Position numbers and translations under genes: made by a program
Assembly (NCBI GenBank): GCA_900551305.1
Contig: URVK01000063.1
Coordinates: forward strand, 1 to 7,856
Reading direction: 5' to 3'
Length of the DNA stretch: 7,856 nt
DNA from: an uncultured Collinsella sp.
Lineage (GTDB): Bacteria > Actinomycetota > Coriobacteriia > Coriobacteriales > Coriobacteriaceae
Notes under the pieces: generated by a model
What the model was told of the DNA's origin: nothing
The model's database searches: none
What the model saw: the letters and a program-made list of their open reading frames with translations, nothing else
Part shown: positions 1-6,523 of the stretch, one piece after another
How the letters are laid out: each line of letters begins with the position of its first letter
How positions within the stretch are numbered: the stretch's first letter is position 1

Positions 1-160
1 TCCCGTCGTGGCTTCGGGCGGCATCTCGACGCTCGACGACATCCGCGCGCTGGCCGCGGTGGGTGAGGGCGCGATTGAAGGCGCCATTACCGGTCGTGCG
101 CTCTATGAGGGCAACTTTACGCTGGCCCAGGCGCTGGCCGCCGCCCGAGGGGAGGAGTAG
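1..160 (+). CDS. hisA: HisA, ProFAR isomerase (3' end only)
   Basis: This is the C-terminal 52 residues of a (beta/alpha)8-barrel protein, read in the frame starting at base 2 and ending at TAG 158-160. HisA isomerises ProFAR to PRFAR in the cytoplasm, a middle step of histidine synthesis. The visible part opens with [17 protein letters not shown], the phosphate-binding GG loop of the HisA/HisF barrel, followed by [20 protein letters not shown], which is typical of the last barrel strand and helix of HisA (GRALYEG). The 5' part lies outside the window. The stop is only 3 bases before the hisF start, and the hisF ribosome-binding site (GGGGAGGAG) lies inside this gene's end, so the two are probably translationally coupled. 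HisA rather than HisF is chosen because hisF follows immediately and the GRALYEG ending is HisA-like. TrpF/PriA dual function, known in some actinobacteria, cannot be judged from this fragment. Confidence 0.9.
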   Translation, partial: PVVASGGISTLDDIRALAAVGEGAIEGAITGRALYEGNFTLAQALAAARGEE

Positions 161-163
161 CCC

Positions 164-946
164 ATGCTTACCAAACGCGTGATTCCCTGCTTGGACGTCA
201 AGGACGGCCGCGTGGTCAAGGGCGTCAACTTTGTGAGCCTGCGCGATGCGGGCGACCCGGTGGAGCTAGCCCGCGCCTACGACCGCGAGGGTGCGGACGA
301 GGTTGTCTTCCTGGACATTACCGCCACGAGCGACAACCGCGCGACGACCATCGAGATGGCGGCGCATGCGGCCGAGGAGCTCGCTATTCCCTATACCGTG
401 GGCGGCGGCTTTCGCGACCTGGCGGGCATGCGCACCATGGTTGCAGCCGGTGCTGACAAGGTGTCGCTCAACTCTGCCGCCGTGCGCGACCCGTCGCTGA
501 TTGGCCAGGCTGCCGCGGCGTTTGGCAGCCAGGCCGTGGTCGTGGCGATCGATGCCAAGCGCGTGGGGCTGCCCGGGGAGCCGGGCGCCGATAAGTGGGA
601 GGTCTTTACGGGGGGCGGCCGCAACGCCACGGGTATCGACGCGGTGGCGTGGGCCGAGGAAGCGGCTCGTCGCGGCGCCGGCGAGATCTTGCTGACCAGT
701 ATGGATCGCGACGGCACCAAGGCCGGCTTTGACCTGGCACTCACCCGTGCCGTGGCGCGCGCGGTGCCGATTCCCGTTATTGCGAGCGGCGGCGTGGGTG
801 CGCTCGAGCATTTTGCCGAGGGCGTGATCGAGGGCGAGGCCGATGCCGTGCTGGCGGCGAGCGTCTTTCACTTTGGAACCTTCAGCATTCGCCAGGTGAA
901 GGAGTATATGGCCAGTCAAGGCATCCCCGTGAGATTGGATTTTTAA
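164..946 (+). CDS. hisF: HisF, imidazole glycerol phosphate synthase cyclase subunit
   Basis: The 260-residue product is the cyclase subunit that, with the glutaminase HisH, turns PRFAR plus ammonia into imidazole glycerol phosphate and AICAR. The N-terminus [20 protein letters not shown] is the HisF signature, and the two catalytic aspartates fall at the standard positions: D11 (CLDVKDG) and D130 (VVVAIDAKR). Phosphate-binding loops are visible at VGGGFRDL in the first half and at [13 protein letters not shown] in the second, as expected for a duplicated half-barrel. Length is slightly above the usual ~253, accounted for by a few extra residues (LPGEPGADK) after D130. The ATG at 164 has a strong GGGGAGGAG site just upstream inside hisA. 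The TAA abuts the hisI ATG directly. hisH is not in the window and presumably lies upstream. Confidence 0.97.
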   Translation: MLTKRVIPCLDVKDGRVVKGVNFVSLRDAGDPVELARAYDREGADEVVFLDITATSDNRATTIEMAAHAAEELAIPYTVGGGFRDLAGMRTMVAAGADKVSLNSAAVRDPSLIGQAAAAFGSQAVVVAIDAKRVGLPGEPGADKWEVFTGGGRNATGIDAVAWAEEAARRGAGEILLTSMDRDGTKAGFDLALTRAVARAVPIPVIASGGVGALEHFAEGVIEGEADAVLAASVFHFGTFSIRQVKEYMASQGIPVRLDF

Positions 947-1276
947 ATGGAGCAAGTGACAACTGCGTCCGAGCTCAAATACGACGCCAAAGGATTGATT
1001 CCTTGTGTGGTTCAGCAGTACGACACCGGCGAGGTGCTTATGGTTGCTTGGATGAACGAGGAATCGGTGGGGCTGACGCTCAAGACCGGTACCACGTGGT
1101 TTTGGAGCCGCAGCCGCCAGGAGCTCTGGAACAAGGGTGCGACGAGCGGCAACATGCAGGAGGTCAAGGAGCTTTGGGCCGACTGCGATAGCGATACGCT
1201 GCTGGTCAAGGTCGACTCGCCGGGTCCGGCCTGCCATACCGGCAACCGTACCTGCTTCTTTAGGAAACTCGCGTAG
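947..1276 (+). CDS. hisI: HisI, phosphoribosyl-AMP cyclohydrolase
   Basis: The 109-residue enzyme opens the adenine ring of phosphoribosyl-AMP to give ProFAR. Family hallmarks are visible: WMNEES near residue 35, the [11 protein letters not shown] block, the acidic metal motif D79-C80-D81-S82-D83, and the C-terminal cysteines C96 (PACHTG) and C103 (RTCFF). The C80/C96/C103 spacing of 16 and 7 fits the zinc ligands of this family, and the aspartates are the expected magnesium site. It is the stand-alone form, since HisE is a separate gene downstream, unlike the fused HisIE of enterobacteria. The ATG follows the hisF TAA with no gap and there is only a weak upstream Shine-Dalgarno sequence, so translation is likely coupled to hisF by re-initiation. 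Confidence 0.96.
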   Translation: MEQVTTASELKYDAKGLIPCVVQQYDTGEVLMVAWMNEESVGLTLKTGTTWFWSRSRQELWNKGATSGNMQEVKELWADCDSDTLLVKVDSPGPACHTGNRTCFFRKLA

Positions 1277-1322
1277 GGCGGGCGCTCGACCAGGCGCTTG
1301 GCCAATCAGAAAGGATTGAACT

Positions 1323-1640
1323 ATGGGTGTGCGCACCGCAAACGTTCAGGATGGAAATATCGGTGAGACGCTGACGGGGCTCGCCGAGGTGATTCACGGC
1401 CGTCGCGACGCATCGCCGCAGGAGAGCTATACCGCGCGTCTGCTGACCGACGTCGAGGATGAGCTGCTCAAGAAGCTTGCCGAGGAGTCGAGCGAGGTGA
1501 TCATGGCCTGCAAGGATAACGATCACGATCACATCCGCTACGAGGCCGGCGACCTGGTCTACCACCTGCTCGTAACCCTTGAGCGCTACGGTATCACCCT
1601 CGACGAGCTTGCCGGCGAACTCAACGCCCGCCGCCACTAG
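1323..1640 (+). CDS. hisE: HisE, phosphoribosyl-ATP pyrophosphatase
   Basis: The 105-residue protein hydrolyses phosphoribosyl-ATP to phosphoribosyl-AMP and pyrophosphate, the second step of histidine synthesis. It is an all-alpha NTP-pyrophosphohydrolase of the MazG superfamily. The metal-binding E-x-x-E / E-x-x-D pattern is clear: E54, E55 and E58 in KLAEESSEV, then E74 and D77 in YEAGDLVYH. A first helical block (LTGLAEVIHGRR) and the LLKKLAEE run match HisE rather than general MazG proteins. The start ATG has a GAAAGGA site 7 bases upstream (1309-1315). A 46-base gap separates it from hisI, wider than the other his junctions but without a visible promoter or terminator. Its TAG sits inside the left arm of the 1636-1668 inverted repeat. 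Confidence 0.95.
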   Translation: MGVRTANVQDGNIGETLTGLAEVIHGRRDASPQESYTARLLTDVEDELLKKLAEESSEVIMACKDNDHDHIRYEAGDLVYHLLVTLERYGITLDELAGELNARRH

Positions 1641-1668
1641 TCATTGGGGACGTTCTTAAACGACTAGT
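1636..1668. repeat. Short inverted repeat between convergent genes
   Basis: ACTAGTC (1636-1642) is repeated in perfect inverted orientation as GACTAGT (1662-1668), with a 19-base spacer containing TTGGGGACGTTCTTAAACG. The left arm overlaps the hisE stop and the right arm overlaps the stop of the convergent PHP gene, so it occupies the entire 27-base gap. The stem is short and AT-rich and no T-run follows on either strand, so it is a poor intrinsic terminator. The GGGGACGTTCTTAAACGA core resembles the kind of dispersed palindromic sequence seen in many copies in some genomes. That is an impression that needs a genome search. Confidence 0.5.
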
Positions 1669-2579
1669 TAGGCGAGGGGTGTGGACTCCCATTCTCCGGT
1701 GAGGTGGGGGATGTCGAAGGTTCGATAACCGCAGTCGTAGGCGTGGGCCTGGGCCTCGCGGATGATCCAGCAGATATCACAGGCGCGGTGCGCGTCCGAG
1801 CCAAAGGTGATCGGCACTTCGGCATGGGCAAAGCGGCGCAAAAGGCCGGTCGCGGGGTAGTAGTCGTCGAGCCCCTTGCGCGGTGCGGCCGTCGAGACCT
1901 CAACGCGGCGGCCCGTGTCGTGTGCACACTCTGCCATCTGCTTCCAGAGCGGTGCGGGGTCAAAATCGGGTGCAAAGCCTTCCTTCGAAAAGCGCATGAC
2001 CAGGTCGGGATGAGCCATCACATCAAAGTTAAGCGGGCTCTCGCAGGCGCGGCACCAGTCATCGACATAGCGCTCCCACACGCCGCGTACCCCCAGGTTT
2101 TCCCAAACGTGCAAGTTGGTGTCATCGTCGATCCAGCCGCAGCGCGAATCGGGCGTATCGGGACGAGCGATGTCCTCCGTCCCCGCCGTGCCCGCAGCAC
2201 CTGCCGCAATATCGCCTGGGTTGCCAATCCAATGCACGCTGCCCAGGAGTACGACGGCGCCCTGGGACCAGCGCTCAACCAAAGGCTCGCAGCCCTCGTA
2301 CCAATCGCATTCAAAGCCATAGATAAAGCTGAGCTCCGGCGCAATCTGCGCGGCAAGCTTGCGAGCATCCTCAAAAGCCAGACGATGTGCCGGCAGGTCG
2401 CCCTCAGTAACCTGCACTTCGCAGTTGGCATCCATGCTGGCGGGCAGGGTGAGATGGTCGGTTGAGACCATGACGCGGCACCCGGCCGCAGCAGCGGCGC
2501 GAACGTTGTCCTCAAACGAGGCATGACCGTCCGAGAACGAGGTGTGGGTATGGCAATCGATCAGCGGGCAAGCAGACAT
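1668..2579 (-). CDS. hisJ: PHP-domain phosphatase, probable histidinol-phosphatase
   Basis: The 303-residue PHP-superfamily metal-dependent phosphoesterase most likely removes phosphate from L-histidinol phosphate, the penultimate stage of histidine synthesis. Metal-ligand motifs appear in PHP order: D8-C-H10-T-H12 with SDG at 16-18, STDH (D41-H42), GFECDW (E90), GSVHW (H116), AHPDL (H190, D192), EVS (E227) and GSDAH (D262, H264). The start ATG is preceded by AAGGAG on the minus strand (2585-2590). Length is above the ~260-280 usual for HisJ/HisK, largely because of a Gly/Ala/Asp-rich insert at about residues 122-153, between GSVHW and the helix leading to HPDL. It is transcribed toward the his operon and ends 27 bases from hisE; that context supports the histidinol-phosphatase assignment. 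A PHP enzyme of different specificity cannot be excluded. Family assignment is secure, substrate is inferred. Confidence 0.8.
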   Translation of the reverse strand: MSACPLIDCHTHTSFSDGHASFEDNVRAAAAAGCRVMVSTDHLTLPASMDANCEVQVTEGDLPAHRLAFEDARKLAAQIAPELSFIYGFECDWYEGCEPLVERWSQGAVVLLGSVHWIGNPGDIAAGAAGTAGTEDIARPDTPDSRCGWIDDDTNLHVWENLGVRGVWERYVDDWCRACESPLNFDVMAHPDLVMRFSKEGFAPDFDPAPLWKQMAECAHDTGRRVEVSTAAPRKGLDDYYPATGLLRRFAHAEVPITFGSDAHRACDICWIIREAQAHAYDCGYRTFDIPHLTGEWESTPLA

Positions 2580-2611
2580 GGCGGCTCCTTTGCGTCAAGC
2601 GAATCTGCTCC

Positions 2612-2617
2612 ATTGTA
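2612..2617 (-). promoter_or_regulatory. Candidate -10 element for the PHP phosphatase gene
   Basis: On the minus strand TACAAT (5 of 6 matches to TATAAT) lies about 32 bases upstream of the ATG and about 20 bases before the AAGGAG site. No good -35 element sits at the right distance: TTGAGA occurs at 2628-2633 but is only 10 bases away. This is therefore a weak prediction resting mainly on the -10 match and its position. Confidence 0.3.
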
Positions 2618-2707
2618 ATGGCGCAGCTCTCAACACGCCGGGCACGCCGGGGATCGAAATCGATTGGAAAGGTTGCGCGGCGCGTGGTGCGGCCTCGCTT
2701 GCTCTCA

Positions 2708-2772
2708 AAACGTGTACGTCAGCCTCCAAAACCGACAAATAATGACATGTTTGGAGGCTGACGTACACGTTT
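2708..2772. repeat. Perfect 23-bp inverted repeat with 19-base loop
   Basis: Arms 2708-2730 and 2750-2772 are exact reverse complements over 23 bases, separated by an AT-rich loop (2731-2749, beginning ACCGACAAAT). Each arm runs from AAACGTGTACGTCAG at the outer end to CCTCCAAA at the loop. The element lies in the divergent gap between two genes that point away from it, so neither gene needs a terminator here, and no long T-run follows either arm. It could be a palindromic mobile or repetitive element (REP or MITE-like), a structured RNA or a protein-binding site. No coding sequence is associated with it. The symmetry is directly visible; its role is unknown. Confidence 0.9.
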
Positions 2773-2826
2773 GGATGGGGGCGAGGGCGGCGACGGACGA
2801 AAGTCACGCTTGTGCCACGTCCGATG

Positions 2827-2835
2827 TGCTAGCGT
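2827..2835 (+). promoter_or_regulatory. Candidate extended -10 promoter upstream of the LarC2-like gene
   Basis: TGCTAGCGT fits the extended -10 form TGnTAnnnT. A partial -35-like TTGTGC lies at 2810-2815, but with only 14 bases between it and the hexamer, shorter than ideal. Transcription starting near 2842 would give a leader of about 37 bases to the ATG at 2879. That would make the further-upstream in-frame ATGs at 2771 and 2840 unlikely starts. The match is weak. Confidence 0.25.
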
Positions 2836-2860
2836 TTGGATGAACAAAACGAGCCCGCGC

Positions 2861-2868
2861 GGAAAGGA
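2861..2868 (+). promoter_or_regulatory. Ribosome-binding site that selects the ATG at 2879
   Basis: GGAAAGGA precedes the ATG at 2879 by 10 bases and is the same GAAAGGA type used before hisE and the YfcE-like gene. The longer in-frame alternatives at 2771 and 2840 have no such site, and the residues they would add do not look like a conserved domain. Confidence 0.65.
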
Positions 2869-2878
2869 TCCGGACCGT

Positions 2879-3364
2879 ATGCCATGCGATAGCACATCCC
2901 CGCTGTCACGCGAAATCGATGCGCCCGAAACCATCGTCAAGCTGGAGTGCGACATCGACGACGCGTCGCCCGAGGTGCTCGCCTATGCCGCCGACCGCCT
3001 GCGCGAGGCGGGTGCGCGCGAGGTGCACTGGCTGCCCCTCTATTGTAAGAAAGGCCGCCCCGGCTGGCAGCTGCAGGTAATCTGCACCTACGAGGATATC
3101 GAGCGCCTGCAGACGATCATCTTCTCGGAAACCACGACCAACGGCATTCGTCGCCAGGTTATGGAGCGCGTTTGCCTACCACGCCGCTTTGAGCGCGTAA
3201 CGACGCCATGGGGCGAGGTGTCCGTTAAGGTGGCGACCCTGCCCGACGGCAGCGAGCGCGCGGCTCCCGAGTACGAGGATTGCGCCCGTCTTGCCCGCGA
3301 ACATGACGTGCCGCTCCAACGCGTGATGAAGGCGGCTCAGAGCGCGGCGCTGCGATTCGAGTAA
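2879..3364 (+). CDS. larC2: Stand-alone LarC2-type nickel insertion domain protein
   Basis: From the chosen ATG the product has 161 residues and corresponds to the C-terminal half (DUF111, LarC2) of LarC. LarC is the CTP-dependent enzyme that inserts nickel into the pyridinium dithiocarboxylate precursor of the nickel-pincer cofactor of lactate racemase. Conserved blocks are LECDIDDASPEVLAY (residues 22-36), YCKKGRPGWQL (55-65), SETTTNGIRR (83-92), the PWGEVSVKVA strand (110-119) and APEYEDCARLARE (129-141). The N-terminal LarC1 domain is absent: there is only a short ~18-residue leader before the domain and no LarC1 reading frame upstream. No larA, larB or larE gene is in the window. The frame is open back to 2771, but the ribosome-binding site favours 2879. 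It is followed after 73 bases by the YfcE-like gene. The domain call is firm; whether it serves lactate racemase or another nickel-pincer enzyme is unknown. Confidence 0.85.
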   Translation: MPCDSTSPLSREIDAPETIVKLECDIDDASPEVLAYAADRLREAGAREVHWLPLYCKKGRPGWQLQVICTYEDIERLQTIIFSETTTNGIRRQVMERVCLPRRFERVTTPWGEVSVKVATLPDGSERAAPEYEDCARLAREHDVPLQRVMKAAQSAALRFE

Positions 3365-3437
3365 CACGGTAGATGGGCTCCACATCCGCCGGACCCCGTA
3401 TTCAGCTCCCATCAACCCCACTCCGAAAGGACTCCCC

Positions 3438-3986
3438 ATGAAATACCTCATCGCTTCCGACATCCACGGCTCGGCATACTGGGCCGAGCGCCTGTGCACT
3501 GCCATCGAATCCGAGCAGCCCGACCGCATTGTGCTGCTGGGCGACCTGCTCTACCACGGCCCGCGTAACGACCTGCCGCGCGACTACGCCCCCAAGCGCG
3601 TGATTCCGCTGCTCAACGCCCTGGCTGACCGCATCATCGCCGTCCGCGGCAACTGCGACGCCGAGGTCGACCAGATGGTCCTCGACTTCCCCGTCATGGC
3701 CGACTACGCCACGTTGTTTGACGAGACCGGCCGTGAACTGTTCCTGACGCACGGCCACGTTTTTGGCGCCGGTATGCACAACAGCGTCGACCACGCGCCC
3801 TCGCTGCCCGAGGGTTCCGCGCTCGTCTACGGCCACACGCACGTCAAGGTTAACGAGGAGAGCGTCGCGCACCCGGGCCTGTGGCTCTTCAACCCCGGCA
3901 GCGTGAGCATTCCCAAGGACGGCACGCACAGCTACGGCGTCTACGAGAACGGCGCGTTCCGCCACGTGGTCATGGAGGAGGACTAA
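3438..3986 (+). CDS. yfcE: YfcE-type metallophosphodiesterase
   Basis: The 182-residue cytoplasmic protein belongs to the calcineurin-like metallophosphoesterase superfamily and is nearly the same length as E. coli YfcE (about 184). The dinuclear metal-site motifs appear in order: D8-I-H10 (ASDIHG), G35-D36 (LLGDLLYHGPRN), G71-N72-C-D (VRGNCD), H105-G-H107 (LTHGH) and G132-H133-T-H135 (VYGHTH), followed by FNPGSVSIPKDG. E. coli YfcE cleaves model phosphodiesters with manganese in vitro; the physiological substrate of this subgroup is not settled. GAAAGGA at 3422-3428 supports the ATG. The 3' end carries the ribosome-binding site of mazG, which starts 2 bases after the stop, so the pair is almost certainly one transcription unit. 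Confidence 0.92.
   Translation: MKYLIASDIHGSAYWAERLCTAIESEQPDRIVLLGDLLYHGPRNDLPRDYAPKRVIPLLNALADRIIAVRGNCDAEVDQMVLDFPVMADYATLFDETGRELFLTHGHVFGAGMHNSVDHAPSLPEGSALVYGHTHVKVNEESVAHPGLWLFNPGSVSIPKDGTHSYGVYENGAFRHVVMEED
3974..3980 (+). promoter_or_regulatory. Ribosome-binding site that selects the mazG start
   Basis: GGAGGAG lies inside the end of the YfcE-like gene, 8 bases before the ATG at 3989. The mazG frame is open upstream to an ATG at 3881, but those 36 extra codons overlap the YfcE gene and encode an arginine-rich stretch without MazG similarity. Confidence 0.75.
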
Positions 3987-3988
3987 CC

Positions 3989-4849
3989 ATGGCCGAGCAT
4001 ATGGCTCAGCAAAATGCCGAGGGCTCGCGCGATCTGTCCACGCTAGTCGACGCGTCGGCTGAGCTGCAGCATCTGGTGCAGACCATCTGGCGCCTGCGTC
4101 AGCCCGATGGCTGCCCGTGGGACCGCGAACAGACGCATCAGAGCATTGGCAAGAACATGATCGAGGAAGCCTACGAGGCGCTCGATTGCATCGAGACCGA
4201 CGACGCGGCGCATCTGCGCGAGGAGCTCGGCGACGTGCTCATGCAGGTAGTGTTGCATGCGCAGATCGCGGCGGACGCCGGTGAGTTTACGCTGGCCGAT
4301 GTGGCGCGCGATATCGACGCCAAGCTCATCCGTCGTCACCCGCACGTGTTTGGCGATGTGGATGCCGATAACTCTGACGAGGTGCTCAAGATTTGGGACG
4401 AGGTCAAGCTTGCCGAGAAGGCCGCCAAGGACAAGGCCGTGGCGGCAGGCGAGGCCGCGCCCGAGGGCCTGCTCGACGGCGTGCCCACGCACCTGCCGGC
4501 GCTGATGCAGGCGCAGAAGGTGTCGCGCAAGGCGGCTGCCGTAGGCTTTGAGTGGGAGACGGTCCAGGACGTGTGGAACGAGGTAGCTGAGGAGCGTGCC
4601 GAGTTTGAGGCCGAGGCTCCCGGAACGCCCGAGCGCGAAATGGAGTTTGGCGATCTGCTCTTTGCCCTGGTCAACGTTGCGCGCAAGGAGGGCATCGACG
4701 CCGAGAGCGCCCTGCGTGCCAGCACGGCAAAGTTCCGCCGCCGCTGGGCCGCGATGGAGCAGATGGCGGCCGATGCCCACGTAGATCTTGCCGAGCTTTC
4801 GACCCATGGCCTCAACGACCTGTGGGACGCAGCAAAGGCAGGGGAGTAA
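3989..4849 (+). CDS. mazG: MazG, nucleoside triphosphate pyrophosphohydrolase
   Basis: The 286-residue product hydrolyses nucleoside triphosphates to monophosphates plus pyrophosphate, a house-cleaning and stress-related role in the cytoplasm. It has the duplicated MazG architecture. The N-terminal copy starts at LVQTIWRLRQPDGCPWDREQ (residues 29-48), with metal ligands E59, E60 and E63 (IEEAYEAL) and E79 and D82 (REELGDVLMQ), then RRHPHVFGD. The C-terminal copy has WNEVAEERAEFE, then EMEFGDLLFALVNVAR and FRRRW. It is slightly longer than E. coli MazG (263), with an extra ~25-residue N-terminus and an Ala/Lys/Glu-rich linker between the copies (around KLAEKAAKDKAVAAGEAAP). The start is set by the GGAGGAG site. 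It overlaps nothing but follows the YfcE-like gene by 2 bases. An intrinsic terminator follows, closing the unit before eno. Confidence 0.96.
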   Translation: MAEHMAQQNAEGSRDLSTLVDASAELQHLVQTIWRLRQPDGCPWDREQTHQSIGKNMIEEAYEALDCIETDDAAHLREELGDVLMQVVLHAQIAADAGEFTLADVARDIDAKLIRRHPHVFGDVDADNSDEVLKIWDEVKLAEKAAKDKAVAAGEAAPEGLLDGVPTHLPALMQAQKVSRKAAAVGFEWETVQDVWNEVAEERAEFEAEAPGTPEREMEFGDLLFALVNVARKEGIDAESALRASTAKFRRRWAAMEQMAADAHVDLAELSTHGLNDLWDAAKAGE

Positions 4850-4855
4850 TACCGC

Positions 4856-4901
4856 GGGAGCGACGGGACGGACTTGTTCCATCGCCCCCATTATTTTTTT
4901 T
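4856..4901 (+). terminator. Intrinsic terminator after mazG
   Basis: GGGAGCGA (4856-4863) pairs with TCGCCCCC (4882-4889) with one A-C mismatch, and GG/CC pairing continues inside after another mismatch. The stem is followed by TTATTTTTTTT (4891-4901), with eight uninterrupted Ts at 4894-4901. It sits 6 bases after the mazG stop, the usual place for a rho-independent terminator. Confidence 0.75.
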
Positions 4902-4908
4902 AAAAAGA

Positions 4909-4938
4909 TTGTATCCCTCGGCTAACTTAGGGCATAAT
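4909..4938 (+). promoter_or_regulatory. Sigma-70-type promoter of eno
   Basis: TTGTAT (4909-4914) and CATAAT (4933-4938) are separated by 18 bases; the -10 matches TATAAT at five of six positions and the -35 matches TTGACA at four of six. The T/A-rich stretch immediately upstream (4891-4907) could act as an UP element. The predicted start near 4945 leaves a leader of about 93 bases before the enolase ATG, long enough to hold post-transcriptional control, though I see no recognised riboswitch in it. Confidence 0.7.
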
Positions 4939-4964
4939 GCAAAAAGTGCGACATGGCTAACTTA
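4920..4964 (+). repeat. Direct repeat GGCTAACTTA around the eno promoter
   Basis: GGCTAACTTA occurs at 4920-4929, between the -35 and -10 hexamers, and again at 4955-4964, about 10-20 bases after the predicted transcription start. The copies are 35 bases apart start to start. Their positions would suit a repressor binding both sites, but this function is inferred. The first copy lies in CCCTCGGCTAACTTAGGG, itself with short CCCT/AGGG symmetry. Confidence 0.6.
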
Positions 4965-5025
4965 CGGAGACGCACCGACGGTACACGGTCAGCCGGTCGC
5001 TTGCATTCAACCCGTTTCCAAGTGA

Positions 5026-6327
<1,302 letters not shown>

Positions 6328-6339
6328 ACGGGCGAATTT

Positions 6340-6374
6340 GGCGAGGGGGAGGCTGACTCGGTTCCGCCCCCGCC
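6340..6374 (+). other. GC-rich imperfect hairpin after eno
   Basis: GGCG-A-GGGGG-A-GG (6340-6352) can pair with CCGCCCCCGCC (6364-6374), with a small bulge and one A-G mismatch, closing an 11-base loop. It lies 12 bases after the eno stop and upstream of the true terminator and has no T-run of its own. It may protect the mRNA 3' end or simply reflect GC-rich spacer. Confidence 0.4.
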
Positions 6375-6400
6375 TTGGCTGGACGCCGCAAAGCGCTGTG

Positions 6401-6432
6401 GGCGCTGGGCCATATGGCTCAGCGCCTTTTTT
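6401..6432 (+). terminator. Strong intrinsic terminator of eno
   Basis: GGCGCTGGGCCAT (6401-6413) is complementary to ATGGCTCAGCGCC (6414-6426) along its whole length with one G-T wobble; the innermost CATATG would form the loop. It is followed directly by six Ts (6427-6432). This is a textbook rho-independent terminator, about 75 bases after the eno stop. Confidence 0.92.
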
Positions 6433-6471
6433 ATGTCGAGCAAAGGCTGGCGAAGGCGGTGCGCGCGCTCG

Positions 6472-6480
6472 TGCTATAAC
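6472..6480 (+). promoter_or_regulatory. Extended -10 promoter for the septum-protein/ppx unit
   Basis: TGCTATAAC is an extended -10 (TG-n-TATAAC, five of six matches in the hexamer) placed 40 bases after the eno terminator and 43 bases before the ATG at 6524. No good -35 is visible at the expected distance, as is usual for extended -10 promoters. Overlapping TAGAAT at 6481-6486 is an alternative hexamer. Confidence 0.55.
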
Positions 6481-6523
6481 TAGAATACTTAGCGCAAACA
6501 AACCTCAACCGCACAAGGCGCAC

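Noticed and set aside
266..1336. Long minus-strand open frame (356 codons) opposite hisF and hisI
   Set aside because: It is the antisense shadow of GC-rich coding sequence. Both plus-strand frames have complete family motifs and ribosome-binding sites, and the antisense product shows no recognisable domain.
1704..2465. Plus-strand open frame (253 codons) opposite the PHP phosphatase
   Set aside because: The minus-strand frame has all PHP metal motifs and a good ribosome-binding site; the plus-strand frame has neither.
2708..2772. Reading the 23-bp palindrome as an intrinsic terminator
   Set aside because: Flanking genes diverge from it, so nothing needs ending here, and only three to four Ts follow an arm on either strand.
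2771..2878. Extended N-terminus for the LarC2-like protein starting at 2771 or 2840
   Set aside because: The extra residues are not domain-like, no ribosome-binding site precedes either ATG, and the 2771 start would lie within the palindrome arm.
3365..3437. Possible promoter or hairpin between the LarC2-like and YfcE-like genes (GATGGG/CCCATC pairing)
   Set aside because: The pairing is only about six bases across a 31-base loop, and no credible -35/-10 pair or T-run is present.
3881..3988. Upstream in-frame start for mazG
   Set aside because: It overlaps the YfcE-like gene by 106 bases and encodes an Arg-rich stretch. A strong GGAGGAG site points to 3989.
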